NCBI RefSeq assembly: GCF_016756775.1 | Contig: NZ_JAERMU010000022.1 | Location: 18,686 to 82,685, forward strand | DNA from: Dryocola clanedunensis subsp. sulfonylureivorans | Lineage (GTDB): Bacteria; Pseudomonadota; Gammaproteobacteria; Enterobacterales; Enterobacteriaceae | Length of the DNA: 64,000 nt | Reading direction: 5' to 3' | Part shown: positions 20,875 through 33,990 of the stretch, piece by piece | How the letters are laid out: each line of letters begins with the position of its first letter | Numbering within the stretch: the first letter of the stretch is position 1 | Position numbers and translations under genes: made by a program | Notes under the pieces: generated by a model | Told to the model about the DNA's origin: nothing | The model's database searches: none | Seen by the model: the letters and a program-made list of their open reading frames with translations, nothing else

Positions 20875-22524
20875 ATGGATTCGCAACGCAATCTCTTTCT
20901 CATCGCTTTGTTGTTCGTGTCTTTCATGATCTGGCAAGCCTGGGAGCAGGACCACGCTCCTCAACCTCAGGCACAACAGACCACGCAGACTACGACCACC
21001 GCAACGGGTAGTGCCGCCGCAAGCCAGGGTGTGCCGGCCAGTGGCCAGGGAAAAATCATCACCGTTAAGACTGATGTCCTGGAACTCTCCATCAACACCC
21101 GCGGTGGTGATGTTGAACAGGCACAGCTGTTAACTTACCCGAAAGAGCTCAAATCTACCGAGCCGTTCCAGCTGCTGGAAACCACGCCAGAGTTCATCTA
21201 TCAGGCACAGAGCGGTCTGACTGGTCGTGATGGTCCGGATAACCCGGCTAACGGTGCTCGTCCGCTGTATAACACGGATAAAGACACCTTCGTGATGGCT
21301 GATGGCCAGAATGAACTGGTTATCCCGATGACCTGGACCGACGCAGCTGGCAACGTCTTCACCAAGTCCTTCACCCTTAAGCGCGGCGAGTTTGCGGTTG
21401 GTGTGAACTATAACGTGAAAAACGCCGGTGAGAAGCCGCTTGAGATTGCGACCTTCGGTCAGCTGAAGCAGTCCATCAATCTGCCGTCCCATCGCGATAC
21501 CGGTAGCAGCAACTTTGCGCTGCATACCTTCCGCGGTGCTGCGTACTCCACCCCAGACGAGAAATACGAAAAGTATAAATTCGATAAAATCTCTGACGGT
21601 GAGAACCTGAACGTCAACGCCAGCAACGGCTGGGTGGCGATGCTGCAACAGTATTTTGCAACCGCATGGGTTCCGGGTAATCAGGGTACCAACAACTTCT
21701 ATACCACCAAACTGAACAACGACGTGGCGGCGATTGGTTACAAATCCGCACCGCAGCTGGTTCAGCCAGGCACAACCGCACAGCTGGGTAGCACGCTGTG
21801 GGTCGGCCCGGAAATTCAGGACAAGATGGCTGCGGTTGCGCCTCACCTTGACCTGACGGTGGATTACGGCTGGCTGTGGTTCATCTCTCAGCCGCTGTTC
21901 AAACTGCTGAAGTTTATCCACAGCTTTATCGGTAACTGGGGCTTCTCCATTATCGTTATCACCTTTATCGTTCGTGGCATCATGTACCCGCTGACCAAAG
22001 CGCAGTACACCTCCATGGCGAAAATGCGCATGCTGCAGCCGAAGCTGGCCGCCATGCGTGAGCGTATTGGTGACGATAAGCAGCGCCAGAGTCAGGAAAT
22101 GATGGCGCTGTACAAGGCAGAGAAGGTCAACCCGCTGGGTGGCTGTCTGCCGCTGGTTATCCAGATGCCAATCTTCCTGGCGTTGTACTACATGCTGATG
22201 GGCTCCGTTGAGCTGCGCCACGCGCCGTTTGCTCTGTGGATTCATGACCTGTCGGCGCAGGACCCGTACTACATCCTGCCGATCCTGATGGGCCTGACGA
22301 TGTTCTTCATTCAGAAGATGTCGCCAACTACAGTGACCGACCCGATGCAGCAGAAGATCATGACCTTTATGCCGGTCATCTTCACGGTGTTCTTCCTGTG
22401 GTTCCCGTCCGGCCTGGTGCTGTACTATATCGTGAGTAACACGGTGACCATCATTCAGCAGCAGCTGATCTATCGCGGTCTGGAAAAACGTGGCTTACAC
22501 AGCCGCGACAAGAAAAAGACCTGA
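20875..22524 (+). CDS. yidC: Membrane protein insertase YidC
   Basis: A 549-residue inner-membrane insertase. N-terminal signal-anchor helix (about residues 5-21), a large periplasmic beta-sandwich domain (about 60-340), then a five-helix hydrophobic core (about 350-535) including [19 protein letters not shown], whose Arg lies in the hydrophilic groove. The tail is Lys-rich. It inserts subunits such as AtpE and AtpB, encoded elsewhere in this window, alone or with Sec. Confidence 0.97.
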   Translation: MDSQRNLFLIALLFVSFMIWQAWEQDHAPQPQAQQTTQTTTTATGSAAASQGVPASGQGKIITVKTDVLELSINTRGGDVEQAQLLTYPKELKSTEPFQLLETTPEFIYQAQSGLTGRDGPDNPANGARPLYNTDKDTFVMADGQNELVIPMTWTDAAGNVFTKSFTLKRGEFAVGVNYNVKNAGEKPLEIATFGQLKQSINLPSHRDTGSSNFALHTFRGAAYSTPDEKYEKYKFDKISDGENLNVNASNGWVAMLQQYFATAWVPGNQGTNNFYTTKLNNDVAAIGYKSAPQLVQPGTTAQLGSTLWVGPEIQDKMAAVAPHLDLTVDYGWLWFISQPLFKLLKFIHSFIGNWGFSIIVITFIVRGIMYPLTKAQYTSMAKMRMLQPKLAAMRERIGDDKQRQSQEMMALYKAEKVNPLGGCLPLVIQMPIFLALYYMLMGSVELRHAPFALWIHDLSAQDPYYILPILMGLTMFFIQKMSPTTVTDPMQQKIMTFMPVIFTVFFLWFPSGLVLYYIVSNTVTIIQQQLIYRGLEKRGLHSRDKKKT

Positions 22525-22548
22525 TAGCATTTAAGCTCAAGCACACGG

Positions 22549-22575
22549 AAGGCGGTCAATTGACCGCCTTTTTTA
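22549..22575 (+). terminator. Terminator between yidC and mnmE
   Basis: Perfect palindromic stem GGCGGTCAATTGACCGCC (22551-22568) followed by six T. mnmE starts only 26 bp later, so it presumably has its own promoter or depends on read-through. Confidence 0.85.
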
Positions 22576-22600
22576 TTTGCTACCTAAAGACAGAGAAACT

Positions 22601-23965
22601 ATGAGCCATAACGAGACAATCGTTGCCCAGGCGACCCCGCCTGGACGTGGCGGAGTCGGGATCCTGCGCGTCTCAGGCCAGCTTGCTCGCGACGTTGCGC
22701 AGGCGCTGCTGGGCAAGCTGCCAAAGCCACGCTACGCCGATTACCTGCCGTTCCGCGATGCAGACAACAGCACGCTGGATCAGGGCATCGCGCTGTGGTT
22801 CCCGGGGCCAAATTCCTTTACCGGCGAAGACGTGCTGGAACTGCAGGGCCACGGCGGGCCGGTCATTCTCGATCTGCTGTTAAAGCGCATTCTGGCTATT
22901 CCCGGCGTGCGTATCGCAAAGCCGGGGGAATTCTCTGAGCGCGCTTTTCTTAACGACAAGCTCGACCTGGCGCAGGCGGAGGCTATCGCCGACCTGATCG
23001 ATGCCAGCTCAGAGCAGGCGGCCCGTTCGGCGCTGAACTCGTTGCAGGGCGCGTTTTCTGCCCGCGTAAACCATCTGGTTGAAGCGCTGACCCATCTGCG
23101 GATCTACGTTGAAGCGGCGATTGATTTCCCGGATGAGGAAATTGATTTTCTCTCCGACGGGAAAATTGAAGCGCAGCTTAATCAGGTGATGAGCGATCTG
23201 GATGCCGTGCGTGCCGAAGCACGTCAGGGCAGCCTGCTGCGCGAAGGGATGAAGGTAGTGATTGCCGGTCGTCCAAATGCCGGTAAGTCGAGCCTGCTCA
23301 ATGCGCTGGCGGGTCGTGAAGCGGCCATCGTTACGGACATCGCGGGCACCACGCGAGACGTGCTGCGCGAACATATCCACATCGACGGTATGCCGCTGCA
23401 CATTATCGATACCGCGGGATTACGCGAAGCAAGCGACGAAGTAGAGCGTATCGGTATCGAACGTGCGTGGAATGAGATCGAACAGGCCGACCGCGTGCTG
23501 TTTATGGTTGATGGCACAACGACAGACGCAACGGACCCGGCGGCAATCTGGCCAGACTTTATCGCCCGTCTACCCGAACGCCTGCCGATCACCGTGGTGC
23601 GTAACAAAGCGGACGTCACTGGCGAGACGCTGGGCCTGAGCGATGTGAACGGTCACTCACTTGTTCGGCTTTCAGCGCGTACCGGTGAAGGCATTGAGGT
23701 ACTGCGCGACCACCTGAAACAGAGCATGGGCTTTGAAACCAATATGGAAGGTGGCTTCCTGGCTCGCCGCCGCCATCTCCAGGCGCTGGAAGAGGCCGCT
23801 ACGCACCTGCAGCAGGGAAAAGCCCAGCTGCTGGGCGCATGGGCCGGAGAGCTGCTGGCTGAAGAGCTGCGCCTGTCGCAGCAGTGCCTGAGCGAAATCA
23901 CCGGTGAGTTCACCTCTGACGATCTGCTGGGCCGCATTTTCTCCAGCTTCTGCATCGGGAAGTAA
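22601..23965 (+). CDS. mnmE: tRNA modification GTPase MnmE
   Basis: A 454-residue protein: N-terminal tetrahydrofolate-binding domain (about 1-118), helical domain, and an inserted Ras-like G domain with GRPNAGKSS, the DTAG of IIDTAGLRE, and NKAD; ends with the conserved FCIGK. With MnmG (47.8 kb) it makes the cmnm5 modification at U34 of tRNAs. ATG at 22601 ([17 protein letters not shown]) matches E. coli; an upstream ATG at 22577 overlaps the terminator. Confidence 0.96.
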   Translation: MSHNETIVAQATPPGRGGVGILRVSGQLARDVAQALLGKLPKPRYADYLPFRDADNSTLDQGIALWFPGPNSFTGEDVLELQGHGGPVILDLLLKRILAIPGVRIAKPGEFSERAFLNDKLDLAQAEAIADLIDASSEQAARSALNSLQGAFSARVNHLVEALTHLRIYVEAAIDFPDEEIDFLSDGKIEAQLNQVMSDLDAVRAEARQGSLLREGMKVVIAGRPNAGKSSLLNALAGREAAIVTDIAGTTRDVLREHIHIDGMPLHIIDTAGLREASDEVERIGIERAWNEIEQADRVLFMVDGTTTDATDPAAIWPDFIARLPERLPITVVRNKADVTGETLGLSDVNGHSLVRLSARTGEGIEVLRDHLKQSMGFETNMEGGFLARRRHLQALEEAATHLQQGKAQLLGAWAGELLAEELRLSQQCLSEITGEFTSDDLLGRIFSSFCIGK

Positions 23966-23983
23966 GTACACGCTCACTTTCTA

Positions 23984-24021
23984 AACACCCTGCATGGCAA
24001 AAAACGTGCAGGGTGTTTTTA
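23984..24021 (+). terminator. mnmE terminator
   Basis: Stem ACACCCTGCA / TGCAGGGTGT with a 12-nt loop, followed by five T. The rest of the 220-bp gap to the next gene is AT-rich and shows no open frame or tna leader. Confidence 0.85.
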
Positions 24022-24185
24022 TTTTATAAAAGATGATTTTAGCCGTACTAAATTCTATGTATTCATCGGTATAATTAATTGATCATCTCTTGACCAATAT
24101 TTACTTATTCGAGGCCGTGCGTTTAGCCTGGAAAAACCCTACAATCAAAGGAGATGTCCCATTGACCATTATCAGGGAGTGAAAA

Positions 24186-24911
24186 ATGGCAACGCACTAT
24201 GCACGATGGACAATAGATCCCAGTTATCTTTCACCGCACCTGGATGAAGATAGCCTGAATACCGCAAAAGCCCTCCCGCAGCGACGCCGCATCCGATTTC
24301 TGGCTTCCCGATCGCTACTCGCCGAACTGATATTTATGCTCTATGGCACCAAAACGCTGCCAAAAATTGTCACGACAGTGACCGGTCGTCCGCATTTTGT
24401 CGATCGCACATTGACCGATTTCAGCATTGCCTATGCTGGTAATAGCGTCGGAGTTGCACTCACGACAGAAGGTCGGTGCGGGCTGGATATGGAGCTGCGT
24501 CCGTTTGGCCGGATCCCTTCCCCTGTTTCTACATTCAGCAGCAATGAAATGGCCTGGATCAACAATCAAAACGATCCCTCTGAGGCCCGTGCCCAGCTGC
24601 GCACCCTGCGCCAGAGCGCCTGTAAACTTACCGGCAGCGATGACGAGCTGCAGTTGATGCCCGGCGCCGGACGTTTACGGGTGAAACATCAGACGCAGAT
24701 TGAAGCCATCAGCGATGTGGAAGATATCCTGGTTTGGGCCTGCGCGGTATCACCCGCCGTAGAGCGACTATCATTGTGGGAGTTTGATAATCTGCACGGC
24801 TGGCACAGCCTGAAAGATGTGCAAGCCCGCCGCAGCGATCCGGACGGACGGATTATTCGTTTCTCCAGCCAGCCTTATGAAAAGCATCATTACCAAACCG
24901 ATATTTCCTGA
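24186..24911 (+). CDS. yieE: YieE, 4'-phosphopantetheinyl transferase superfamily protein
   Basis: A 241-residue Sfp-type protein by position (ahead of chrR, as in E. coli) and motifs. GLDMEL (99-104) supplies the Asp101/Glu103 Mg-binding pair. The second motif, usually (W/F)xxKE-A-xxK, reads LRQSACKLTG (141-150): the final Lys147 is kept but the catalytic Glu is replaced by Gln143. GGGAG precedes the ATG. Activity is therefore doubtful, or adapted; no carrier-protein partner gene is nearby. Confidence 0.8.
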   Translation: MATHYARWTIDPSYLSPHLDEDSLNTAKALPQRRRIRFLASRSLLAELIFMLYGTKTLPKIVTTVTGRPHFVDRTLTDFSIAYAGNSVGVALTTEGRCGLDMELRPFGRIPSPVSTFSSNEMAWINNQNDPSEARAQLRTLRQSACKLTGSDDELQLMPGAGRLRVKHQTQIEAISDVEDILVWACAVSPAVERLSLWEFDNLHGWHSLKDVQARRSDPDGRIIRFSSQPYEKHHYQTDIS

Positions 24912-24935
24912 ACGTCCTGACAAAATGGAGTGTTT

Positions 24936-25502
24936 ATGTCCGATACGTTAAAGATAGTTACGTTACTGGGGAGCCTGCGCACAGGTTCATTCAACGCCAT
25001 GGTCGCCCGCACGCTGCCGAAAATCGCCCCGGCGGGAATGAGCGTTGAGGCGCTGCCGTCCATCAAAGATATTCCTCTTTACGACGCGGATATGCAGCAG
25101 GATGAAGGCTTCCCGCAGACGGTAGAAGCCATCGCAGAGCAGATCCGCCGTGCGGACGGCGTGGTTATCGTCACCCCGGAGTATAACTATTCGGTTCCCG
25201 GCGGCCTGAAGAACGCTATCGACTGGCTGTCGCGCCTGCCCGAGCAGCCGCTGGCGGGGAAACCGCTACTGATTCAGACCAGTTCAATGGGGGCCATTGG
25301 CGGGGCACGCTGCCAGTATCACCTGCGTCAGATCCTGGTGTTCCTGGATGCGATGGTGATGAACAAGCCTGAGTTTATGGGCGGGGTCATTCAGAACAAG
25401 GTAGATACGCAGACTGGTGAAGTGGTTGATCAAGGCACGTTAGACCATCTTACCGGTCAGTTAACGGCATTTGGCGACTATATCAGGCGCGTAAGAGCCT
25501 AA
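24936..25502 (+). CDS. chrR: NADPH-dependent FMN reductase (chromate/quinone reductase)
   Basis: A 188-residue flavodoxin-fold enzyme, same length as E. coli ChrR/YieF. LLGSLRTGSFNAMVAR binds the FMN phosphate and TPEYNYSVPGGLKNAIDWLSR is the signature motif. It reduces quinones by two electrons and can reduce chromate. ATG at 24936 chosen, 5 nt after GGAG; an ATG six bases upstream overlaps that site. It is 24 bp downstream of yieE and probably co-transcribed. Confidence 0.93.
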   Translation: MSDTLKIVTLLGSLRTGSFNAMVARTLPKIAPAGMSVEALPSIKDIPLYDADMQQDEGFPQTVEAIAEQIRRADGVVIVTPEYNYSVPGGLKNAIDWLSRLPEQPLAGKPLLIQTSSMGAIGGARCQYHLRQILVFLDAMVMNKPEFMGGVIQNKVDTQTGEVVDQGTLDHLTGQLTAFGDYIRRVRA

Positions 25503-25548
25503 GAGTTCATTCAGTAGATGCTCAGTACGAGCACCTACTGAATTCAGG

Positions 25549-26700
25549 TTACTTCAATATTTTGATATCAATACGGCGATTTTTAGCACGATTTTCTTCA
25601 GTATTATTAGGCGCGACAGGAAACTCTGAACCGAAGCCATGAGCCTCCAGATTGTCACCGTTAGCGCCTAAGTTAATTAAGCCCTGACGGACAGAGTCCG
25701 CGCGTTTTTTCGATAACTCCAGATTGAAATCTTTATCACCTGTGTTATCCGTATAGCCACCAAGTTCCAGTCTGGTATTGGGGTAGGCTTTCATTATCTC
25801 AGCGATGTTTTTCATCTGCTCTTCGGATTCAGGCTGAAGATCCGCACTGTTGGTTTTAAATTTTAGTCGGTCAAAAGACAGCCAGACAGATTTGTTGCCC
25901 TGACTTTCGATAACGCCAATCAGCTTATTTTCCATGCCTGATTCAGGAAACTTAAGCGTATTGCCATTAGGCAATTGCTTACTGATAAATGCGCCTAAAT
26001 TACCCCATGAACTGGTCGTTTCAGTCGTTTTCTGTTGGAAGTAACACCCACGTAATACAAAAATAAGCAGTGCGATGAGTAGGACCCACAGCAGCCACCA
26101 CGGCCATTTTTTCTTACGCTTTTTTTTCTCTGGCTCGCGGGAAATTAAAGGATAATATTCAGCTAGCTCTTCTTTGCTGAGTAAATTAACTACACCTGCA
26201 GGCACGAGCGCATCAGAATGTTTTCTATGACTTATCAGCCACTCCTTCAAAGGTAGCGAATGCTCATCACTCTTAAGAAGATACTCTTTGATCGCATTAA
26301 AGAAGAAGGCCGAGCCGACAGTCATTATTTTTCTGACTGTTTCTGCAGGAAAACCCACATAGCGGGATATTTTCCTTTCCAGCTCGGCGGTAGACTCAGG
26401 GAAAAGCAATGCATTTAATTGTTCAATCATCGCACTCAGAACTGAACTGTCATGAGAAGCCGCCTCCCAGGAAAGATGTTGCATTGATTCATAAAAAGGA
26501 AGTTGCTCCAGCATTTTCACAAAATGATCATTTAAAGCAACGGTATTCAGGCAATCAATTGTTTTGTGCATTAATAGTGGGAAGATAGCCGCGAGCGTTT
26601 TTTTAACACCTAATTCATTTTCGCCAATAACTTCAGATATTGACGTTGTCATTTCAGATGAAATCCCTGCATCCAAGTTTTCAATAATGTTATTTTTCAT
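25549..26700 (-). CDS. Inner-membrane protein with DUF937-like and OmpA-like domains
   Basis: A 383-residue protein not present at this place in E. coli. The N-terminal ~190 residues are helical; ISRYVGFPAETVRKIMTVGS (111-130) resembles DUF937 repeats. A cluster EKKKRKKK (191-198) precedes a single membrane helix (about 199-217), giving N-in topology. The C-terminus (about 272-383) is an OmpA-type peptidoglycan-binding domain with GGYTDNTG (Asp318) and NRRIDI. Base composition is clearly more AT-rich than its neighbours, suggesting horizontal gain. It probably ties a cytoplasmic or membrane process to the cell wall; specific function unknown. Confidence 0.75.
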   Translation of the reverse strand: MKNNIIENLDAGISSEMTTSISEVIGENELGVKKTLAAIFPLLMHKTIDCLNTVALNDHFVKMLEQLPFYESMQHLSWEAASHDSSVLSAMIEQLNALLFPESTAELERKISRYVGFPAETVRKIMTVGSAFFFNAIKEYLLKSDEHSLPLKEWLISHRKHSDALVPAGVVNLLSKEELAEYYPLISREPEKKKRKKKWPWWLLWVLLIALLIFVLRGCYFQQKTTETTSSWGNLGAFISKQLPNGNTLKFPESGMENKLIGVIESQGNKSVWLSFDRLKFKTNSADLQPESEEQMKNIAEIMKAYPNTRLELGGYTDNTGDKDFNLELSKKRADSVRQGLINLGANGDNLEAHGFGSEFPVAPNNTEENRAKNRRIDIKILK

Positions 26701-26895
26701 TTTATACAATCCATAGTATTCAAAAACCAGTCTAAATCTAAGGAACTCTTAGATTCAAAGAGTGGGGGAGTAAACACCAACAAATAGACAAGCACAACTT
26801 CATTTTCACATTCAAAATAGCTATTTCATTTATTTAAATACTGAAGAGTATGCCTGGCATTATTTTTTCCATAATGACAAATTAAAAAATTAGCC

Positions 26896-26925
26896 ATAAA
26901 AAAAGCCGGTCATAATGACCGGCTT
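26896..26925 (-). terminator. adeP terminator
   Basis: Stem AAGCCGGTCA / TGACCGGCTT (26903-26912 and 26916-26925); the minus strand continues with seven T. The 240-bp AT-rich gap up to the OmpA-domain gene holds nothing else I can support. Confidence 0.85.
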
Positions 26926-26944
26926 CGTTTCACATTTTCGACAA

Positions 26945-28276
26945 TCAGTCGATAAACGCAATCTTCAGAATGAATAACAGCGCCACTACGATCACGCACG
27001 GGCTGAGTTCACGCCAGCGCCCCGTCCCCAGCTTCATCACCAGGTAAGAGATAAAGCCCAGCGCGATGCCTTCGGTAATAGAGAAGCTGAACGGCATCAT
27101 TACCGCCGTGATAAACGCCGGAACGGCTTCGGTCAGGTCGTCCCACTTCACGCGCGACAGGCTGGACGTCATCAGTACGCCAACGTAAATCAGCGCGCCC
27201 GCGGCGGCGTAGGCCGGAACCATTCCCGCCAGCGGCGACAGGAAGATAACCAGCAGGAACAGCAGACCTACGATTACTGCGGTAAGACCGGTGCGGCCGC
27301 CGACGGAGACGCCGGAGGAGCTTTCGATATAGGCGGTAACGGATGAGGTGCCGATGAAAGCACCGGCAACGGAAGAGATGCTGTCGACATACAGCGCCTG
27401 CTTCATGCGCGGGAACTTGCCTTTGTCGTCCGTCAGCCCGGCTTTATCCGTTACGCCAATCAGCGTGCCGGAGGAGTCAAACAGGTTAACCAGCATAAAG
27501 GAGAAAATAACCCCCGCGAGGCCAATGTTCAGCGAACCGGCTAAATCCACCTGGCCGACCACGGACAGCACGTCCGGCGGCGCAGAAACAATGCCGCCGT
27601 AATGCACATCGCCCAGCATCCAGCCCAGCAGCGTGGTGACCACAATGGAGACCAGCACGGCGGCGTGGATATTACGTGAAGCCAGAATCGCGATGATAAA
27701 GAAGCCCAGCGCGCCCAGCAGCACGCTGTGCGAAGTCAGGTTACCGATGCTCACCAGCGTATCTTTGTTGGCCACGATGATGCCGGCGTTTTTCAGCCCC
27801 ATCATGCCGATAAACAGGCCAATCCCGCTGGTAATACCCACGCGCAGGCTGACCGGGATATTTGCAATCATCCAGTAGCGAACGCGGAAGATGGTCAGCA
27901 GCAGCAGACCGACGGCGCCCCAGAAGATGGCCCCCATGCCGACCTGCCAGGACAGCCCCATCGCGCCAACAACCACGAAAGCAAAGAAGGCGTTCAGGCC
28001 CATCGCAGGGGCAAGTGCCACCGGCAGATTGGCGAAAATCCCCATCAGGATGCTACCCAATGCGGCGATTAAACAGGTGGTGACGAATACGGCCTGGGTG
28101 TCCATACCGGCGGCGCCAAGGATCTGCGGGTTGACGAAAACGATATACACCATCGTCAGGAAGGTCGTAAGACCGGCGATCGCTTCGGTACGTACCGTGG
28201 TGCCGTGTTCGCGCAGTTTAAACACGCGCTCGAGCAGCCCCGGATTTGCAGCCGGAGTAGATTGTGGTTGGCTCAT
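26945..28276 (-). CDS. adeP: Adenine permease (NCS2, AzgA-type)
   Basis: A 443-residue purine:H+ symporter with about fourteen membrane segments. FVNPQILGAAGMD, LPVALAPAMGLNAFFAF and the GTSSVTAYIESSSGVSVGGRTGL motif are characteristic; it matches E. coli AdeP (YieG). ATG at 28276 gives the family length; the frame is open upstream to 28807 but that runs antisense through yieH. Divergent from yieH, with a PurR-like box between. Confidence 0.94.
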   Translation of the reverse strand: MSQPQSTPAANPGLLERVFKLREHGTTVRTEAIAGLTTFLTMVYIVFVNPQILGAAGMDTQAVFVTTCLIAALGSILMGIFANLPVALAPAMGLNAFFAFVVVGAMGLSWQVGMGAIFWGAVGLLLLTIFRVRYWMIANIPVSLRVGITSGIGLFIGMMGLKNAGIIVANKDTLVSIGNLTSHSVLLGALGFFIIAILASRNIHAAVLVSIVVTTLLGWMLGDVHYGGIVSAPPDVLSVVGQVDLAGSLNIGLAGVIFSFMLVNLFDSSGTLIGVTDKAGLTDDKGKFPRMKQALYVDSISSVAGAFIGTSSVTAYIESSSGVSVGGRTGLTAVIVGLLFLLVIFLSPLAGMVPAYAAAGALIYVGVLMTSSLSRVKWDDLTEAVPAFITAVMMPFSFSITEGIALGFISYLVMKLGTGRWRELSPCVIVVALLFILKIAFID

Positions 28277-28381
28277 GAGTCTTGATTCCGAACTTGAGAG
28301 GGAAAAATCCGTCGTTATCCTATACCAAAAAGGCAAAATGTTGATGGTGGAAATGGACTTTTTTTCATTCAATTTGTTTAT

Positions 28382-28397
28382 ACGGCAACGATTGCGT
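28382..28397. promoter_or_regulatory. PurR box between adeP and yieH
   Basis: ACGGCAACGATTGCGT matches the PurR consensus ACGCAAACGTTTGCGT at 13 of 16 positions. E. coli adeP is a PurR-regulated gene, so purine repression is likely conserved. Confidence 0.65.
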
Positions 28398-28456
28398 ACC
28401 GCATTAATTGCGCAAATTGGGTAAGATGGTTCTTCACTTTTTGAGAAGGAAGCGGC

Positions 28457-29122
28457 ATGTCCCGGATAGATGCGGTGTTCTTTGACTGCGACGGCACCCT
28501 GGTCGACAGTGAAGTAATTTGCTCCAGAGCCTACGTACATATGTTTGCGCAATACGGCATCGAACTTGCGCTCGAAGAGGTCTTTAAGACGTTCAAGGGC
28601 GTGAAGCTCTACGAAATTATCGACAATATAAGTCAACGCTATGACGTGCGCCTCGATAAAACCGAGCTTGAGCCGGTTTACCGCGCTGAAGTCGCAAGGC
28701 TGTTCGACAGTGAGTTGCAGGAGATTCTGGGGGCGAAAGCGCTTATCGAGCGGGTAAAAGTGCCGATGTGTATCGTCTCCAACGGGCCGGTCAGCAAAAT
28801 GCAGCACTCGCTGGGCAGAACCGGCATGCTCGACGCTTTCCCGGACAGGCTCTACAGCGGCTACGATATTCAGCGCTGGAAACCAGACCCGGCGCTAATG
28901 TTCCACGCAGCTGATGCAATGGGCGTTGAGGTCAAAAACTGCGTGCTGGTGGACGATTCTATGGCGGGTGCGCAATCGGGCGTTGCGGCAGGCATGGAGG
29001 TCTTCTATTTCTGCGCCGATCCGCATAACACGCCGATCGATCATCCAAAAGTCACGACGTTTACGGATTTGGCACAGCTGCCGGCACTCTGGCGCGCCCG
29101 GGGCTGGGATATTACGCAATAA
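28457..29122 (+). CDS. yieH: HAD phosphatase YieH (6-phosphogluconate phosphatase)
   Basis: A 221-residue beta-phosphoglucomutase-like HAD hydrolase, same length as E. coli YieH. Motif I FFDCDGTLVDSE (Asp nucleophile and acid), motif II IVSNGP, motif III Lys in RWKPDPAL, motif IV VLVDDSMAG. E. coli YieH dephosphorylates 6-phosphogluconate in vitro. Cytoplasmic, converging on phoU across a REP-like terminator. Confidence 0.92.
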   Translation: MSRIDAVFFDCDGTLVDSEVICSRAYVHMFAQYGIELALEEVFKTFKGVKLYEIIDNISQRYDVRLDKTELEPVYRAEVARLFDSELQEILGAKALIERVKVPMCIVSNGPVSKMQHSLGRTGMLDAFPDRLYSGYDIQRWKPDPALMFHAADAMGVEVKNCVLVDDSMAGAQSGVAAGMEVFYFCADPHNTPIDHPKVTTFTDLAQLPALWRARGWDITQ

Positions 29123-29157
29123 AAAAAGCCGGATAGCGCTAACGCTTATCCGGCCTA
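29121..29157 (-). terminator. REP-like hairpin and phoU terminator
   Basis: GCCGGATAGCG-CTAA-CGCTTATCCGGC (29128-29154) then CTA matches the enterobacterial REP/PU palindrome. On the minus strand the stem is followed by seven T, making it also the intrinsic terminator of pstSCAB-phoU; on the plus strand five T follow a few bases later and may terminate yieH. Confidence 0.8.
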
Positions 29158-29181
29158 TGATTTTTCAGATGCCGGGAAAAA

Positions 29182-29907
29182 TTACTCTTTCGGATCGCTG
29201 CCCGCCAGCAGCTTGTCCAGCTCGTCGCCGCCCACGTGACGGAAGTCCTGTCCCTTCACGAAGTAGAAGATGAACTCGCAGATGTTCTGGCAGCGGTCGC
29301 CGATACGCTCGATGGAGCGGGCGCAGAACAGCGCGGTGAGCACGCTTGGAATCGTGCGCGTGTCTTCCATCATGTAAGTCATCAGCTGGCGCACGATGCC
29401 TTCATATTCCTGGTCAACTTTCTTGTCTTCGCGGTAGATGCGCACCGCTTCGTCCAGATCCATACGCGCGAAGGCGTCCAGCACGTCGTGCAGCATCTGC
29501 ACCGTGTGGCGGCCCAGAGATTCCAGGCTAACCAGCAGCGGCTGATGCTGCTGGGAGAACTTCTCCAGCGCCGTGCGGCAGATTTTGTCCGCCACGTCAC
29601 CGATGCGTTCCAGCTCGGAGATAGTCTTGATGATCGCCATCACCAGGCGCAGATCGCTGGCGGTGGGCTGACGCTTGGCGATGATGCGCACGCAGGCTTC
29701 ATCGATTGCCACCTCCATCATGTTGACCTTCTGGTCACCTTCGATGACCTGCTTCGCCAGTTCGCTGTCCTGATTGTGCATCGCGGTGATCGCATCGGAG
29801 AGCTGCTGTTCCACCAGCCCGCCCATGGTCATCACCTGAGTGCGAATGTATTCCAGCTCAGCGTTAAACTGACCGGAAATGTGTTTGTTGAGATTCAGAT
29901 TGTCCAT
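29182..29907 (-). CDS. phoU: Phosphate-signalling regulator PhoU
   Basis: A 241-residue protein of two three-helix-bundle repeats, each with a metal-binding E/DxxxD signature ([12 protein letters not shown] and [12 protein letters not shown]). It links the Pst transporter to PhoR and keeps the Pho regulon off when phosphate is sufficient. ATG at 29907 ([12 protein letters not shown]), 7 nt after GGAG, matches E. coli; the frame remains open upstream to 30003, overlapping pstB. Confidence 0.96.
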   Translation of the reverse strand: MDNLNLNKHISGQFNAELEYIRTQVMTMGGLVEQQLSDAITAMHNQDSELAKQVIEGDQKVNMMEVAIDEACVRIIAKRQPTASDLRLVMAIIKTISELERIGDVADKICRTALEKFSQQHQPLLVSLESLGRHTVQMLHDVLDAFARMDLDEAVRIYREDKKVDQEYEGIVRQLMTYMMEDTRTIPSVLTALFCARSIERIGDRCQNICEFIFYFVKGQDFRHVGGDELDKLLAGSDPKE

Positions 29908-29920
29908 TGCGTGCTCCAAA

Positions 29921-32594
<2,674 letters not shown>

Positions 32595-32626
32595 TTACTC
32601 TTTTAGTTAAACATGTTTACGAAATC

Positions 32627-32698
32627 GCCGGATGGCGTCTGCGTCTGTCCGGCCTACAGTCAGAGCCGTAGGGCGGGTAAGCCTGAGGGTCACCCGCC
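32627..32698. repeat. BIME: two REP-like palindromes between pstS and pstC
   Basis: The first unit (32627-32658) reads GCCGGATGGCG...GTCCGGCCTACA; the second (32667-32698) is in inverted orientation, CGTAGGGCGGGTAAG...ACCCGCC. Such pairs stabilise upstream mRNA, here pstS, explaining high binding-protein output relative to the permeases. Confidence 0.8.
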
Positions 32699-32718
32699 AT
32701 TTTCGTCAGAAGGCTAAA

Positions 32719-33795
<1,077 letters not shown>

Positions 33796-33819
33796 TTAAG
33801 TCGTTGCAGGGTAGAAAAT

Positions 33820-33837
33820 AGGACAGTTTGGTGACAG
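33820..33837 (-). promoter_or_regulatory. Pho box, pstS-proximal
   Basis: Minus-strand CTGTCACCAAACTGTCCT, two 7-bp direct repeats spaced as in the PhoB box; 15 bp separate it from the distal box. Confidence 0.8.
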
Positions 33838-33852
33838 ATAAATGTACGAATT

Positions 33853-33870
33853 ATGACAGTTTTATGACAG
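33853..33870 (-). promoter_or_regulatory. Pho box, pstS-distal
   Basis: Minus-strand CTGTCATAAAACTGTCAT, essentially the PhoB consensus. Two boxes in tandem upstream of pstS match the E. coli layout and indicate induction by phosphate starvation. Confidence 0.9.
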
Positions 33871-33941
33871 TCCCTTTCGGACATGACGCTTAAGCGAGAT
33901 GTGAATTAAAAAGTATTAAAAATCAGTGAGTTTCATAGAAA

Positions 33942-33966
33942 TAAAAAAGCTGCCCGCAGGCAGCTT
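33942..33966 (-). terminator. glmS terminator
   Basis: Stem AAGCTGCC / GGCAGCTT (33947-33954 and 33959-33966), loop CGCA, then TTTTTT on the minus strand. Confidence 0.85.
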
Positions 33967-33990
33967 CTGAAACATCTTTATGACAGTAGA

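Noticed and set aside
21130..22245. 371-codon open frame antisense to yidC
   Set aside because: Arg/Gln/His-rich with no recognisable domain; arises from the high-GC codon pattern of yidC.
28277..28807. N-terminal extension of adeP
   Set aside because: It runs antisense through yieH and across the PurR box, and would make the protein about 177 residues longer than the family.
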